From contig CAJVPJ010000256.1 of NCBI GenBank assembly GCA_910592205.1, positions 1 through 31,924 on the forward strand: a DNA stretch of 31,924 nt, in the 5' to 3' direction. The stretch is from Paraglomus occultum (Eukaryota; Glomeromycota; Glomeromycetes; Paraglomerales; Paraglomeraceae). The notes under the pieces were generated by a model, which saw nothing but the letters and a program-made list of their open reading frames with translations, ran no database searches and had not been told where the DNA came from. Shown here piece after piece: positions 1 through 10,675 of this stretch (position 1 is its first letter; each line of letters begins with the position of its first letter). A program made the position numbers and the translations under genes.

Positions 1-186
1 ATATTAACATTAATTAACTATATAAATACCAGGCACTAGGCCAAGTTTCTTTGTTGATTCAGTTTAGTCACATTAATATTAATGTACTAGCTGTCTAAAA
101 GCAGCTTTAGCGGTTTTCCGTAGTTGTCAATAAAGATCCTATAAAAACGAAATCTCGGAGGAATACATAGACGTTAGAGCTTATCC

Positions 187-2639
187 ATGACACATAACAC
201 TGTTTTAAAAGATTCTAGTGCTGTAACGGAAAATGTAATGCGGTTAAGATTTCTTGAATTATCTGTAAACGCAGGCTTGCCAGGATTATTAGAAGATGCT
301 AGTACTAATACACCTGAGTTAAACGTTGAAAGCGCGAGTAAGCTAGCAAAAAAGAGCTGAATTGATTAATCAAATTAAACTTTTGCCTGACGATAAAATA
401 AATGACGCATGCTATCTTTTTGAAACAATGACATGTGCCAGTGGAAAACGACATGGAAAGATTTTTTCACGATATTTAATAAATAAAGCTAAGGATTTTA
501 TTGTAAGCGGACTGCACAAAAAAGACTCTTCCAGCAAAGTAATACAATACAGAATAAAATTATTAGAAAAAAGAATAAAAAGCTACAAAGAGATATAAAA
601 TTTGCTAAATCTCGCATTCACTCACTTTCAACAAAGGTAGCAAAGGCAGAAAATGCCAAAACTCGGTATATAGCAAAAATCCGTTCAGTGACCCGAAAAC
701 GCAAAGACATATCATCAGAACAATTCAGAAAAGAAGCAGAAAAATTAATAAAAAGTAATAGAAAAGAATACACGGCACAGTTTGTACAATTAACAACTGA
801 ACTTAGCAATACAGGGACTGTATCACTCACATCAACAGTAGAGTGTACGAAAAAAATGTATTCATTCTTAACTGGAAAAGAACCCGATAAATGAATTACT
901 ACTACTACTACTACTAGCACAGTCTCACGTTGGAATCAAGAAGTGGCCAAATTGCTTATCTGTGAAAGTCTTAATGTTGATAAAACTTCAAGGTTTTTTA
1001 CATATGGTGTGATGGCTGATGAAAGTACCAGGAAAGAAAAAAAAAATTTTTAGTATGTTTTACTTATTGGGATAATAAGGCAAACAAACCAATATTGACC
1101 ATGGCAACAATGGAAGACATAGATCGATGTAGTTTGGAATTGCCAAAGTAATTTTGCAGACATGTGAGAAATATGATCTTGATCCTAAGTAATGCAACTT
1201 CTGGCTCACTGACAATGCTGCATATATGTCAGGATCAATTTAGGCGCAATTGTTGAATTAATTCTTATTCTCAAGCCAATGCATATCGCATTCCTTGTGG
1301 AATACATTCAGTACACATTGCAATGAGTAAATTTGAAGAGGAGGCTTTTGGAAAATTAAAATCATTTCCAGGATCATTACTTATAGAGTATCAATCCAAT
1401 CTTTTAAATTTAGCATATCATCTTCATGATGGGTACAAAGACAATGACAGAGGTAATCCCATGAATATGAAGTCAGACACAATTAAAAAGTTATATTGGA
1501 AACTATTAAAATATTCTTTAAAACAATACCAGAAGCCAATCACTACTCAGTGGCAATATCAGCTCAAAACTGGAACTGGCATACAGTACTTGGATCGTAA
1601 AGAACTTTATCTCCAGTTTGCAACTTGGTTAATTCCAGAACTTGAAAAATCTAAAACTCCTCTGTCAACTTATATAAAAAAGTGAAAAGTTTTTAAAGAT
1701 TGGCTGCAAAGTCCTGTACTTAACTTTCAAGTAAAGTGCATGGTAAAATTTGGAAGTTTGAATTTTATGCTAAGATAATTGACTTTCTCACAGGCTATGA
1801 TAATACTCCTCATGTAATGGATAATGGCATACTAGTTAATCTCCCTCCTGGTAACAGAGCGCATGAGTTACCTGATAATGTATTGCTATGGTTAGGTAAA
1901 CTGCAAGAAATATGCAAATACTCAGATACTCAGATAATTATTTTATTAAAGTTGACAATTTTGAACAAGACTTTTCTCCTCCACTTAATGAAAGTGAGTT
2001 ATTAAACTACTGTTTAAAATTAAAGCATGGAATTATTACGGCATTAGAAAGTTTTTCGAAGTGGATGGAGTGTTGGATCCATTTACCATTATCTGTATGT
2101 CGTTTAGGAGGAGATTATGACCCAGAATTTGCTAGAGCAGTTGCTTCACAAGTTTTAAATCAATTAATTGAAATTGAAAAAACTTGGCGAGAAGAATCTT
2201 ATGCTGAATTTTTAAAAGAAGACCTTTCAAAAACGGAAAAAACGATTCCTTTGGCTTGTTTGATGCTCTAAAAGAAACCGATTTTCTGAATTAATTTCTT
2301 GCTTTTGCAAAATCTGATGCTTCCAGTATCCATAATTTTCCGCTCATTTACGACTTTGTAAAATACGGGATTTGGTCTATAGCTGTTCATCAACAACAAG
2401 TTGAGGGAATGTTCAATAAATATGATATAAAGACTGATCCTAATCAGAAAACGGCATTACAGGAGGCTCGAATGCAGCTTGCCTGTTTCACTGGCGAAAA
2501 GCAACTTACGGGAGAAATGTTGAAGGAAGTTCGTAGAACGATCAGAGAGGAAAATGCGAGAAAAGAAAATAAACAAGAAAATTGCGGTGAGGAAGCGGCA
2601 AAATCTGTGTTAGAGTCGTTTATCGTTTTCAAAAAATAA
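187..2639 (+). pseudogene. Degenerate hAT-like (RNase H-fold) transposase
   Basis: This is a long plus-strand coding relic broken by several stops and frameshifts. An N-terminal piece (187–360) is followed, after a frame change, by open stretches at 362–598, about 600–894, 1323–1685, 1736–2005, 1912–2271 and 2409–2639. The 600–894 piece is rich in K, E and R and looks coiled-coil. Around 1010–1260, in shifting frames, are an Asp-containing MADEST motif and a second acidic motif LTDNAAYMSG, followed by RIPCGIHSVHIAM. These are typical of the first two catalytic blocks of hAT-type transposases. The C-terminal pieces (WSIAVHQQQVEGMFNKYD and later) would match the dimerisation end. A short (ACT)6 run at 898–915 interrupts the frame. 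The family assignment is inferred from motifs. I recall similar multicopy proteins in glomeromycotan genomes but could not search. No terminal inverted repeats or target duplication were recognised. Confidence 0.65.
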
Positions 2640-3599
2640 TACGGGCCTAATTAATCATAGTTATTATTAACAATTTAATCAAAAGCGGATGTACACATAT
2701 CCACAGAATTAATTAAATAAAACATTATCCTTCTGCTGTCCTCCCATTTTAATAATCTTTATTAAAAAATTAATCAATTAACTTAGACAAAGATAATATA
2801 ACGACTCACCGAGTGCATCGGCTTTCGCTTAATATGGAGTTACCAGAGTTTTACTAATTAATATAGCAAAGTTACTTAAATTATTCCGAGCAAGCAAAGC
2901 TAACGAAGTATTATTCAACTATTACTATATACTATAGCGAAGTTTGTTATAGTTTATAGTAAAAAATACGTTAATATTAATATTAATAACACAAATTTAT
3001 TCATTAGTGTAATAAGATTAAGTTGACAAATATTTTTGCTTCGATATTAAAATTTTGAGACTAGGAACAAATTTTGTTATTTGCCCAATATGGAAGTCAA
3101 TAGTCTTGAGAAAAAAAATCGGATTTTGATCAAATGTTTGTTTTGATTATTGAAATTAATATACATTTTACATTGACAAAATTTAATAAGCAGTAATAAA
3201 TAGAAACAAATCGCTTTATTATAATTGAGTACTTTCTGAATTGCGATCGATTCTTTATTAAACGGATTGTTATAATTTAACAGATTCGTGCACGTTATCT
3301 TTATACTGTATATATTAATGCGTTATTCGACTATGATTGTGAGATCGGCATTTTTTGTATTATTGTCGATCATTTGTCTGATAGCGAAATACGATGGATT
3401 CAAACCCTACTAGTTTCGCAAATAAAGGGTACACACACACCAATTAATGTTATATAACGTACACTCAATCAATGGGCTAACGAACGTAAGTTGCTGATTC
3501 TTCGATTTACTTGACATAAATGTGAGTTTTTATTGTTAAAATTTACATATTTGACAATTTTTATAATTTTTTATAACAGTAGCAAAAAAAGGCGCGGGT
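2640..3599. other. AT-rich stretch with no recognisable gene
   Basis: No coding frame or RNA gene is supported here. The stretch is rich in TTAATATTAAT-like palindromic runs (about 2960–2985) and has a short (AC)5 run near 3431. It lies between the hAT-like relic and the primase-like relic and is probably decayed transposon or spacer sequence. Confidence 0.5.
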
Positions 3600-4515
3600 C
3601 AGTTTAAAGAGTACGTATTAGAGCATATATATGGTTACAGTCTCAGGTGCGTAGCTTGCTTCCTTCAGAAGTCTTATCGATTTGAAGATTATACGTCTCA
3701 AGGAGAAAATGGTTTGAGATGCGGGTGTTGGGTATAAAACATCAAACCCTCGATGTTAACCACTCCGAGTAATCTTTCTATGTATTCTACTTCAGCCCCA
3801 ATAGTCCCAGTATCGCCTTTAACGTCTCTTATACTAGAACGTTGAAAATCAGGCTATCCACAACTGGTGAATCGTCATTAGGAGCGCGAAACATAAAATC
3901 GAATATGTCTCTATCTTTTGAATACAGTGATTTCGTTATACGTACATGTTCGCCAGCTTTTTTAATAAATTCGGAGTTCCGAGTATCCGTAGAGAAAATG
4001 AGCTCTTAGTTGCAATATTATATCAACAATATTTTTACTCTGTAAACTTATTTGTTACGGACAAGTTCGGTAAATGATGCGACTTCAGCAATGTTGTTAA
4101 GGCCCATTCCGAAAGTCGAAATATAAAGAGACATTTTTTCAAATCGCTACTTTCAGCACTAGTTAACGTACTTTTATCCCGCTCGGTATATATCTCTAAA
4201 CACGCTTCTTTAAAGGCATAGCAAATAATATCATATATCTGTTCACGTGTAAGTTTAGGGTCAATTCTATTTAATGTCTCTTGCGGCAAATCGAAATCGA
4301 TGAAGGAGCAGAGTGGGTCATCTCCATCAATAAATTAGTGTAATGAATGACCTTGACGTTCTGCAAATATAGACGCTATCCCATTCTCAGAATCTGTCCC
4401 AAACAATTCTCTTGGATGTACAGAATCATCACGTGTTTTGTATAAATACCCAGCTAGCCTCTTTAGTTCTATGTCCGCGGTGGTAAAAGCGCAGCAACCG
4501 CCATCACCATATTTT
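3600..4515 (-). pseudogene. Broken primase-like (archaeo-eukaryotic/herpes-pox type) gene
   Basis: Read on the minus strand from about 4515 down, this gives recognisable protein with one in-frame stop near 4338 and at least three frame changes. The order is RKYGDGGCCAFTTADIELK, then (after the stop) a block with IDGDDPLCSFIDFDL and KLTREQIYDIICYAFKEAC, then SSDLKK (about 4145). Just downstream the frame changes to one reading MSLYISTFGMGLNNIAEV. Near 3980 a piece with SFSLRILGTPN appears, overlapped in another frame by KKAGEHVRITKSLYSKD and DIFDFMFRAPNDD. The last piece (about 3720–3830) contains GTIGAEVEYIERLLGVVNIE. An acidic IDGD…IDFD block, then an SSDxKK and a SFSLRxLGTP block, is the order I recall for primase-like proteins of the PrimPol/D5-primase type seen as multicopy genes in some fungi and in large DNA viruses. 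Assignment is from memory of motifs. No helicase domain is visible nearby. Confidence 0.5.
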
Positions 4516-4717
4516 CTAGTTACCTTGTAAAGGATGTACTAAGTTGACATTCTCTGTGTTTTCGTGCATGTAGAGATCATTCCGGCAAGTATCGGTTTAA
4601 AGATTATTATCAACGAAAAAAACTGGAGATGGCAGTGGTAACACAGCAAAACGAGATTAAAGCAAATACATAGTAATATTAGTTTTATCATGGGTATGCG
4701 CAAACATTATGCGTAAA

Positions 4718-5160
4718 AATTTGTCACTATCGATTTCATGGTGACAAAAAAATTCCATAGTGACAAGTTACCAGTTTTTTATATTTACTGTAGTCCTTTT
4801 TTTTATGTTTCTAGAGCTGCCAGAGTCCGTTTTAGACAAGTGTCATCATGTCATTGTGAGTCTCTATGAAAATTCAAACTTCTTTTCTTCTTTTTTCTTT
4901 ACATTGCACATGAATATCTCTCCTCCAGCAAAAGCATATTATCGGCTAAAAGTTAGGAAAAAGTTTGGTCTTTTTTCCCAGAAATTGACTTTTTCATAGT
5001 GACAATAGTGACAAATGTAAAGAAATAATCAAAAAGAAACATAACCGGTTAAATCACCCAAAATTCATAGAAAAAGAGCTTGAAGTTGATCCAAATCCGT
5101 CACCATCTAACGTCACTATGAAATATTTTTCATAAACAGAATTTTTCACGGTGACAAACA
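4718..5160. mobile_element. Foldback/MITE-like element with nested inverted repeats
   Basis: The two ends form imperfect inverted repeats of about 50 bp. The left arm (about 4718–4770) starts TTTGTCACTAT and ends CCATAGTGACAAGTTAC. The reverse complement of the right arm (about 5105–5160) starts TTTGTCACCGT and ends TTCATAGTGACGTTA. An inner inverted pair carries the same GTGACA/TGTCAC motif (about 4835–4872 against 4992–5020). At least seven copies of the motif lie in 443 bp. The 79-codon frame inside (4760–4999) is low-complexity and probably not a gene. No transposase is encoded, so this is called a non-autonomous element. No target-site duplication was identified. Confidence 0.55.
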
Positions 5161-5841
5161 TGCCCACATATTTGACATCGCTTCGCGCACGGCTCTGCTA
5201 TGATAATTGAAGGCATAAAAAATATGATTAAGATGAGACATCAAGAGCAGTGTGAGACTCAGGATGCTTTCGCATCTAAGCTTTGATAAAGAATACTATA
5301 CAGCCGATGAAGGAATAAACAATATTGACCAGCAATTATCTCCAGTCTGTCCCAATTACATTCAATTTATGATTGGATACATTTCGCTATGGTCTGAGAA
5401 TGTTTCCCAATCTAATTGCGTCACGAATATCTTGGTGCAAAACTAATAATAAAAAACTGTTACATATACATAATACTGTTCTCGGAAAGAAATTATCAGA
5501 AATCGGCATTAGTAAGAGGAAGGAATACAATATGGATGACCAGTTTCCTCGAATTATCGGAAAATCGAATTAAAGGGGGGTCTAATTATAGGCAGTTGAC
5601 TCCATCCTATCAGCTTTGGCAATCGACGTTGCCAAAATTAGCAATCGCTTAATACACTGTACATAGGTACTCCCCCCAACATACTATATGTTATTATATT
5701 GTTTAATTTACTTTATTTGGCCAAAGCTTACTTCCCCTTTGACAAACCCGTCAGGGGGTAAACTAATCTTAATGAATACGTTCTTACATACTATCATTAT
5801 TATTATGATTGTTTTGCTCGGCCGTAAATAATATTTCCCTT
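5161..5841. other. Spacer downstream of the protease gene, short overlapping frames only
   Basis: Three overlapping plus-strand frames of 64–78 codons (5252–5652) occur here, but none shows a recognisable motif. The sequence reads somewhat like a frameshifted coding relic around 5252–5570, for instance LSFDKEYYTADEGINNIDQQ followed in another frame by VLGKKLSEIGISKRKEYN. I cannot name it. The right end holds the 3' region of the minus-strand aspartic protease. Confidence 0.35.
5712..5717 (-). terminator. Poly(A) signal of the aspartic protease gene
   Basis: AATAAA on the minus strand (TTTATT on plus), about 125 bp beyond the protease stop codon. This is a plausible 3'-end processing signal. 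Confidence 0.5.
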
Positions 5842-7333
5842 CTATCGTTTAGCCTGGGCAAGTCCGATAACTGACCCATCCATGTCGAAGTAGGCATAAT
5901 TGTTCTTTAAGAAAGTATCGCCCAGAAGAAATGACTAATACAATAAACAAACAATAATAATTAGGTTAAATGACCGACGACAAACTCGATTAAAGCGGTT
6001 AATTTCACGCCCAATCTCCAATCCTGCCTATTGAACTTACCACACCGCCGCCAACGTCAAGTGGGATAATAGCGCTCTCACATACTCCTCCTCCTTGTTG
6101 AAGAACCAAATCGGTGCCTGGGACGGTGAAAGATGCAGTTCCGAAAGTAAACGCCATATCCGGCGGCGTTGCGTCGCATGGTATTAGATACGCCTGTGCC
6201 TGAGACGAGAAAACAGCACCTAATGCTGTGTTAATCTGATCCGCTAGAGTGGACGGTACAAAAATAACTGATGATCCAGTATCTAATATGGCAACACCGT
6301 TCGCTTGTGTAAGTGCAATGTTCTGACTGCCAATAGATATTTGGCTTAATTGGACCGCCCAATCCCCAGTGCTGTCAAAGCTTGCGATAAGAGGAATTGA
6401 AGTTAGATCGCTGACTATGTGATCAGGATCGAACCCGCCGAAAGTGATTTCTCCTGAGCCGCCCTCGGTTGATTTGCCTAACCATACACCGAATGAGCGG
6501 GCGGTTATAAAACCTTGATTTTTCATGTTTTGAATTGGCGTTACTGTCCCTGGAAAATTGAAAGAACATTAATATAGTAAATTGTTGAGAAACATCTCCG
6601 GCTTGTGTTATATATAACGATAACTTACCTGGAACACTAGCCCGTTGAGGTCCGCCTAACCCTATGATTCCATCGAAAGTCTGGCTTTGGAAGTTGTTGT
6701 TCAAGCTCGTTGCCCTCGCAAACTGTTGACCTTGTAATGTGACGTCACCAAATGTTACTATATCAGTTGCTGTCACTCCTGATGCAGCTGACCCATCGGC
6801 ATAAGAAATGTTCCAAGGAACACCGTCACCCCCATACGAGGTTGAGGCACTGGAAGAAAATCCGTGCTTGCCAGTGCATCCTGCTCCAGCACACGAAACG
6901 TCAGGTACCCATAAATCAGAGGAGCCAGTATCTATTTGACAGGTAAATGCTTGAGGTGGTGTTCCTATTGTAACAGTTGATATATACTAACGAGCAAGAA
7001 AGCAGAAATTACGAGTGACGTTAAAAAATGGGGATTACATAACTTTGATAAGCCGTCAAACTATTCACTTACAGCAGTGTCGTCGCCGACATCTGTCAAG
7101 TTTGATTGATTCCGTCGCTTGAGCGTTCCACTACTGGTATACTTGAATTGGCGTATTCTTTTAAATGCTAGGCTGGAAAAGGAAAATTATTTATTAGTCT
7201 AACCTTATTAACCACTAATACTAAAGATTTTATAAAGTTCACCATTTGCTTACCTCGGTAGGTCGTTGGCCTGTACATCAAAAATGTTCGCGCTGGCGAT
7301 TACAAATATCAAAAACAAAGTCAGAAATTTCAT
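5842..7333 (-). CDS. Secreted pepsin-family (A1) aspartic protease
   Basis: Five exons on the minus strand: 7254–7333, 7073–7172, 6629–6986, 6041–6549 and 5842–5934. All introns are 79–106 bp, GT–AG, and phases agree, giving 379 residues. The protein cleaves peptide bonds with two catalytic aspartates. They lie in DTGSSDLWVP (Asp about 79) and ILDTGSSVIFVP (Asp about 269). The Tyr-flap region and the first-lobe disulfide loop (CAGAGC) follow the first site. A second Cys pair surrounds the PGTDLVLQQGGG stretch, and the C-terminus FLLGDTFLKNNYAYFD is the usual last block. The N-terminus, MKFLTLFLIFVIASA, is a signal peptide followed by a short propeptide of about 40 residues, so the enzyme is probably secreted or vacuolar. 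The start is the first ATG, preceded by a TATA-like box. The gene looks intact although relics flank it on both sides. Confidence 0.93.
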
Positions 7334-7368
7334 CTTTCCGTGTTCCAAAGCAAAGCAAAGATTCAAAA

Positions 7369-7378
7369 GCTTTTATAT
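7369..7378 (-). promoter_or_regulatory. TATA-like box of the protease gene
   Basis: The minus strand reads GATATAAAAG about 36 bp upstream of the protease start codon. Position and sequence suit a TATA box; this is inference. Confidence 0.4.
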
Positions 7379-7488
7379 CCGCTGTTGTGAGGTCTTGGCA
7401 GCTGCGGCCGATATAGATGCATTGACAAATTTACCTTATTTAGTAGTAATTTCATTACCTCTTTTAAATCCCACCCTTTAATATCCCA

Positions 7489-7504
7489 ACCTCAGATATA
7501 TCCC
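7489..7504 (+). repeat. 16-bp direct repeat, left copy
   Basis: ACCTCAGATATATCCC occurs here and again, identical, at 8815–8830. The two copies bracket the pogo-like transposase relic. Confidence 0.6.
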
Positions 7505-7886
7505 ACCTGTGTATCCTCCTTCGCATGTATCCCTATTCCCAATATTTTGCCGTCTGTATACGGGTACTAACATTAGATACATCTAATTTATTATATATGA
7601 TACTAATATCACTATATCAAAAAAACAAACAAAACTAAATAAAAAAAACTTAAATAAAAAAAAACACGTTTTTTTTCCAGCGTTTTGTATTTGTGGATAT
7701 AATTTCTATTATTACGTTCTTGTTAAAATGTTAAGAATTTTATTAATAAAATATCAAATCGTGCTGAAAAGCAATCAGGTCATAAACACGCCACTTTTAA
7801 CAAACCAGATAAAATTTAAGCCAACATCATAATTTTTTGCTATTAAAAAAAAGTCTTATCAAATTAATCATAAAACCAATTTTACT

Positions 7887-8730
7887 ATGGATAGTTTCGC
7901 AAACAACAGTAACAATAGGGAAAAAAAGCAAAGAAGAAATTTATCACTTGAAGATAAAATAAACATTATTAAGAGAAAAAAACTGACCCAATAAGTTGGC
8001 AAACGAATTTGGTGTGATTGTTCGACAATAAGTAACATTCTTTAAAAAAAAGCTCTTACAATTGTATGCAAACGCAAGATATAGAAAGCGCGTATTCGTG
8101 TAGCGAGATTTCTCAGAACTCGCTTCTGCTTGTTGATAATTGTCCTGCGACACGGATGGTTCTTCGCTCAATCTAAAAACCTACGCATAGAATATGTTCC
8201 TCCAAATACCACATCACACATACAATCTTACGACGCTGGAATTACTCGTAATTTTAAAGTTTACTATCGAAACCTTTTGGGTTTACGAATTAAACAAAGA
8301 GCAAGCGATAAAGAACTCGAACATCAAAGAGGCAATAGAACTTATTGCAGATGGTTGGGAAAAAGTCAAACCAACGTTGTTCCTAACCTAGTCAATAATG
8401 GCCCGATCATAAAAAACTGTTGGCAAAATACGGGCATTTTACCTGCGAAAACCATTGAAATTGAAATAGGATGAAGCAGATGATTGTATGAGCGACTTAA
8501 TTTTAGCTCTAAATAATCTGAAGCTTGCAGATCCTTCGGTAGACATAACAGCGGATGAGCATCCTGAAGTGGATAACAGCTTGGTTAGTACAAAGTTACC
8601 AACAGAAGAAGATAATTTCTGATGGCTGAAGATGCATTGCAGCAACATGTTAATGTTGAAGAAGACTCGAGCAAGACAATTATTTCTGTGCGAACGGGAA
8701 AATATATACGTAGTATAATTCACGACGCTT
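7887..8730 (+). pseudogene. Deleted pogo/Tigger-like (CENP-B type) DDE transposase
   Basis: The relic starts at ATG 7887 with KKQRRNLSLEDKINIIKR, which resembles the first helix-turn-helix of CENP-B/pogo proteins, then meets a stop at 7992. Most of the DNA-binding and core region is missing. Coding sense resumes near 8118 with LLLVDNCPA, which carries a conserved catalytic Asp. After a frame change it continues as NLRIEYVPPNTTSHIQSYDAG and ITRNFKVYYRNLL, a block typical of this superfamily. The C-terminal acidic tail (about 8462–8622, DLILALNNLKLADPS) is in yet another frame. A functional protein is not possible. The family call is from motifs seen directly. No clear terminal inverted repeats were found, but a 16-bp direct repeat brackets the relic. 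Confidence 0.75.
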
Positions 8731-8814
8731 AGATAAATCTGTAGAAAGGCTAAACGCCAACTTTCATTAACTGAATTTATTAGCCAATAACAATTACTAC
8801 CTCACTTGTATCTT

Positions 8815-8830
8815 ACCTCAGATATATCCC
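8815..8830 (+). repeat. 16-bp direct repeat, right copy
   Basis: Identical to 7489–7504 (ACCTCAGATATATCCC). It also abuts the tandem repeat that follows, so it may belong to that repeat family rather than being a target duplication. Confidence 0.6.
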
Positions 8831-8834
8831 CAAA

Positions 8835-9285
8835 ATCCCCATCTCAAAAGTGGGAATATAAAGAGATATGTTGTGATCCGTGATGTTAAAACTGCATACA
8901 ATAAGCTTCGGCTAATAGTTGCAGGGCAATCAGAAATTTACCTGCCAGGTGCGCAAAACACTATTCTTCATTGGATGCTCAGCGGCCAAAAATCCCCCAC
9001 CCCAAAGCGGAATATAAGGAAGTATGCACTCTGTAATAGTTGCAGGCAGGATAATCAGGAATTTATCTACCGGGTCGCACAAAACACTATTCTTCATTGG
9101 ATGCTCAGCGGCCTCTCCTATAAATAGGATCTTTATAAGCACGTTTTAGTCATTTTGATAATATCTCCATCATACCAAAGTGGGAAGAGGTATGAGTATG
9201 ATTGTATGTTGCGATCTGCGATGTTAAACTGTGTGCATCGGCAGATTGTGCCAGGATAATCGACTATTCTTCATCGGCAAATGGA
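8835..9285. repeat. Decayed tandem repeat, about three units of roughly 125–150 bp
   Basis: A 33-bp stretch is identical at 8955–8987 and 9081–9113 (period 126 bp). It contains CTATTCTTCATTGGATGCTC. A shorter, diverged copy (ACTATTCTTCAT) lies at 9262–9273. Other parts recur in the same order: CAAAGTGGGA/CAAAGCGGAATATAA, GATGTTAAA and a TAGTTGCAG-type segment. The short frames on both strands here follow from the repeat and are not genes. Confidence 0.7.
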
Positions 9286-9330
9286 AAGCACACATTTAGT
9301 CACATTTTTGTTAGTCACTATCACACATGA

Positions 9331-9469
9331 TTTGTCACTCGTCGAAATTTATTAGTAAAAAATGTTTTTTTAAATACAATCAATTGGCTTCAAATTTATT
9401 GTAAATACGTACAATCGAAATTTTAGAAAAAAAAATTTTTTTTCCTAGTAAATCTCGACGAGTGCCAAA
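9331..9469. mobile_element. Small inverted-repeat (MITE-like) element
   Basis: The left arm at 9331–9364 (beginning TTTGTCACTCGTCGAAATTT) is matched by the reverse complement of 9436–9469 (beginning TTTGGCACTCGTCGAGATTT), with a few mismatches over about 34 bp. The 71-bp loop is AT-rich and non-coding. The arms share the TTTGTCAC start with the element at 4718–5160, so the two may be related. Target duplication was not resolved. Confidence 0.5.
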
Positions 9470-10350
9470 TACTTTTAATTACTCACTGTATATGTAAATT
9501 TCCTCCCTTTTAGTCACATTACGTGAACAAAATATTTAATAGTTGTTGCGTACATGTGATCATGTTTTAATTAATAATCTACGAAATGCATATATGCACT
9601 CGCTTGAATATGACGATAAATTTATTAGTATTAGATTATAACATCATATACAAAACTTGTTGAAAGTTTGTTAATAATCGGAACATTATACACAAACTAT
9701 TTGGTAATACTGCTCAGCAATTTTTAATTTAAACACATTTACTATAGGAAAGAGAAGCGAAGCTTTGAGGCTCAGTTTCTAGTCAAATAACGATATTTTT
9801 TTTTCAGCCATCTCTGCAGACAACTCCGAAAGCTAACTCTGCTATGAACCAATCCCCTGCAATGATGACGCAAATATGCAAACTCATCATCACTAATAAC
9901 TGTTGACTTCTTCAGCTAACATCCTCGGCAAATGATGATCATGTCGTCACTCGAATGACGATAAACTACGAGTGGAAATAACCTATTAGAATCATGTGAC
10001 AAGTGGCTATAACCTAAACTAAGTGGGTATAATAATAACATAATTTAAGAAATAGCTGACTGACTAAATATTGATTTATATAATTAATTTATTAGTTAAA
10101 GTATAAAATGTTAAAATTTGAGACCAAATGTAGACGCGATTTAAAACGCGATACCTTTTTATGTATGTAAACAAACATGTGAAACATGTGTGATATGAAC
10201 TTAACCATATAAAACTGGGGCTTCTCTCTAAATTTTTTGGCTGATAGCATCCATATTTGCTTCAAACATAACATCATTACGTCTAGAAACGCGTCATCAA
10301 ACCCTGGCCAAACGTTGTAATTGAAGTCGCCTATGCCGTAGCCGAGGCAA
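9470..10350. other. AT-rich spacer, no gene seen
   Basis: No coding frame with recognisable motifs occurs on either strand. The 98-codon minus-strand frame at 10092–10388 is dominated by F, M and I and looks accidental. Confidence 0.45.
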
Positions 10351-10351
10351 A

Positions 10352-10450
10352 ATATTAATGAGATGTGTGCAATGCACAAGAGATTCATAAATTGACTAGC
10401 GTTCCACTCTCAACTATTAAATCTAACATTAACGAAATGGGAACTTTAGC
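10352..10450 (+). pseudogene. Possible Tc1-like helix-turn-helix fragment
   Basis: The plus strand reads AQEIHKLTSVPLSTIKSNI, a pattern like the helix-turn-helix of Tc1-like transposases (…EIHKLT.IP.STI..NI..). No DDE domain follows in frame. The continuing frame to 10590 has no known motif. It could be a chance match. Confidence 0.28.
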
Positions 10451-10675
10451 TGACATTTGCATCTCCGATTACGCGTCATGGTCTTGTAATGAAGTGGTTC
10501 CGTTAGACGATTCTTGGTCAATTTATTCGAAGAAATCCTACTCAGTCATTGAGGTAAATATAAGTTACGTTACAATAAAACGGTATTTATAGTCGCCGAA
10601 CATTTCACTGTGACTTACAATCCTTGACATTGACATATTGTAACCTAACTTATTATTATTTTTTTATATAATAGG

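Noticed and set aside
3391-3425. Possible tRNA (GGATTCAAACCC, B-box-like)
   Set aside because: No matching A box, anticodon stem or 7-bp acceptor pairing could be built upstream; only a small GCGAAA/TTTCGC hairpin is present.
4760-4999. 79-codon frame inside the foldback element
   Set aside because: Poly-Phe/Ser low complexity from T-rich sequence; no transposase motif.
10092-10388. 98-codon minus-strand frame
   Set aside because: No motif, biased composition, and it overlaps the opposite-strand helix-turn-helix-like fragment.
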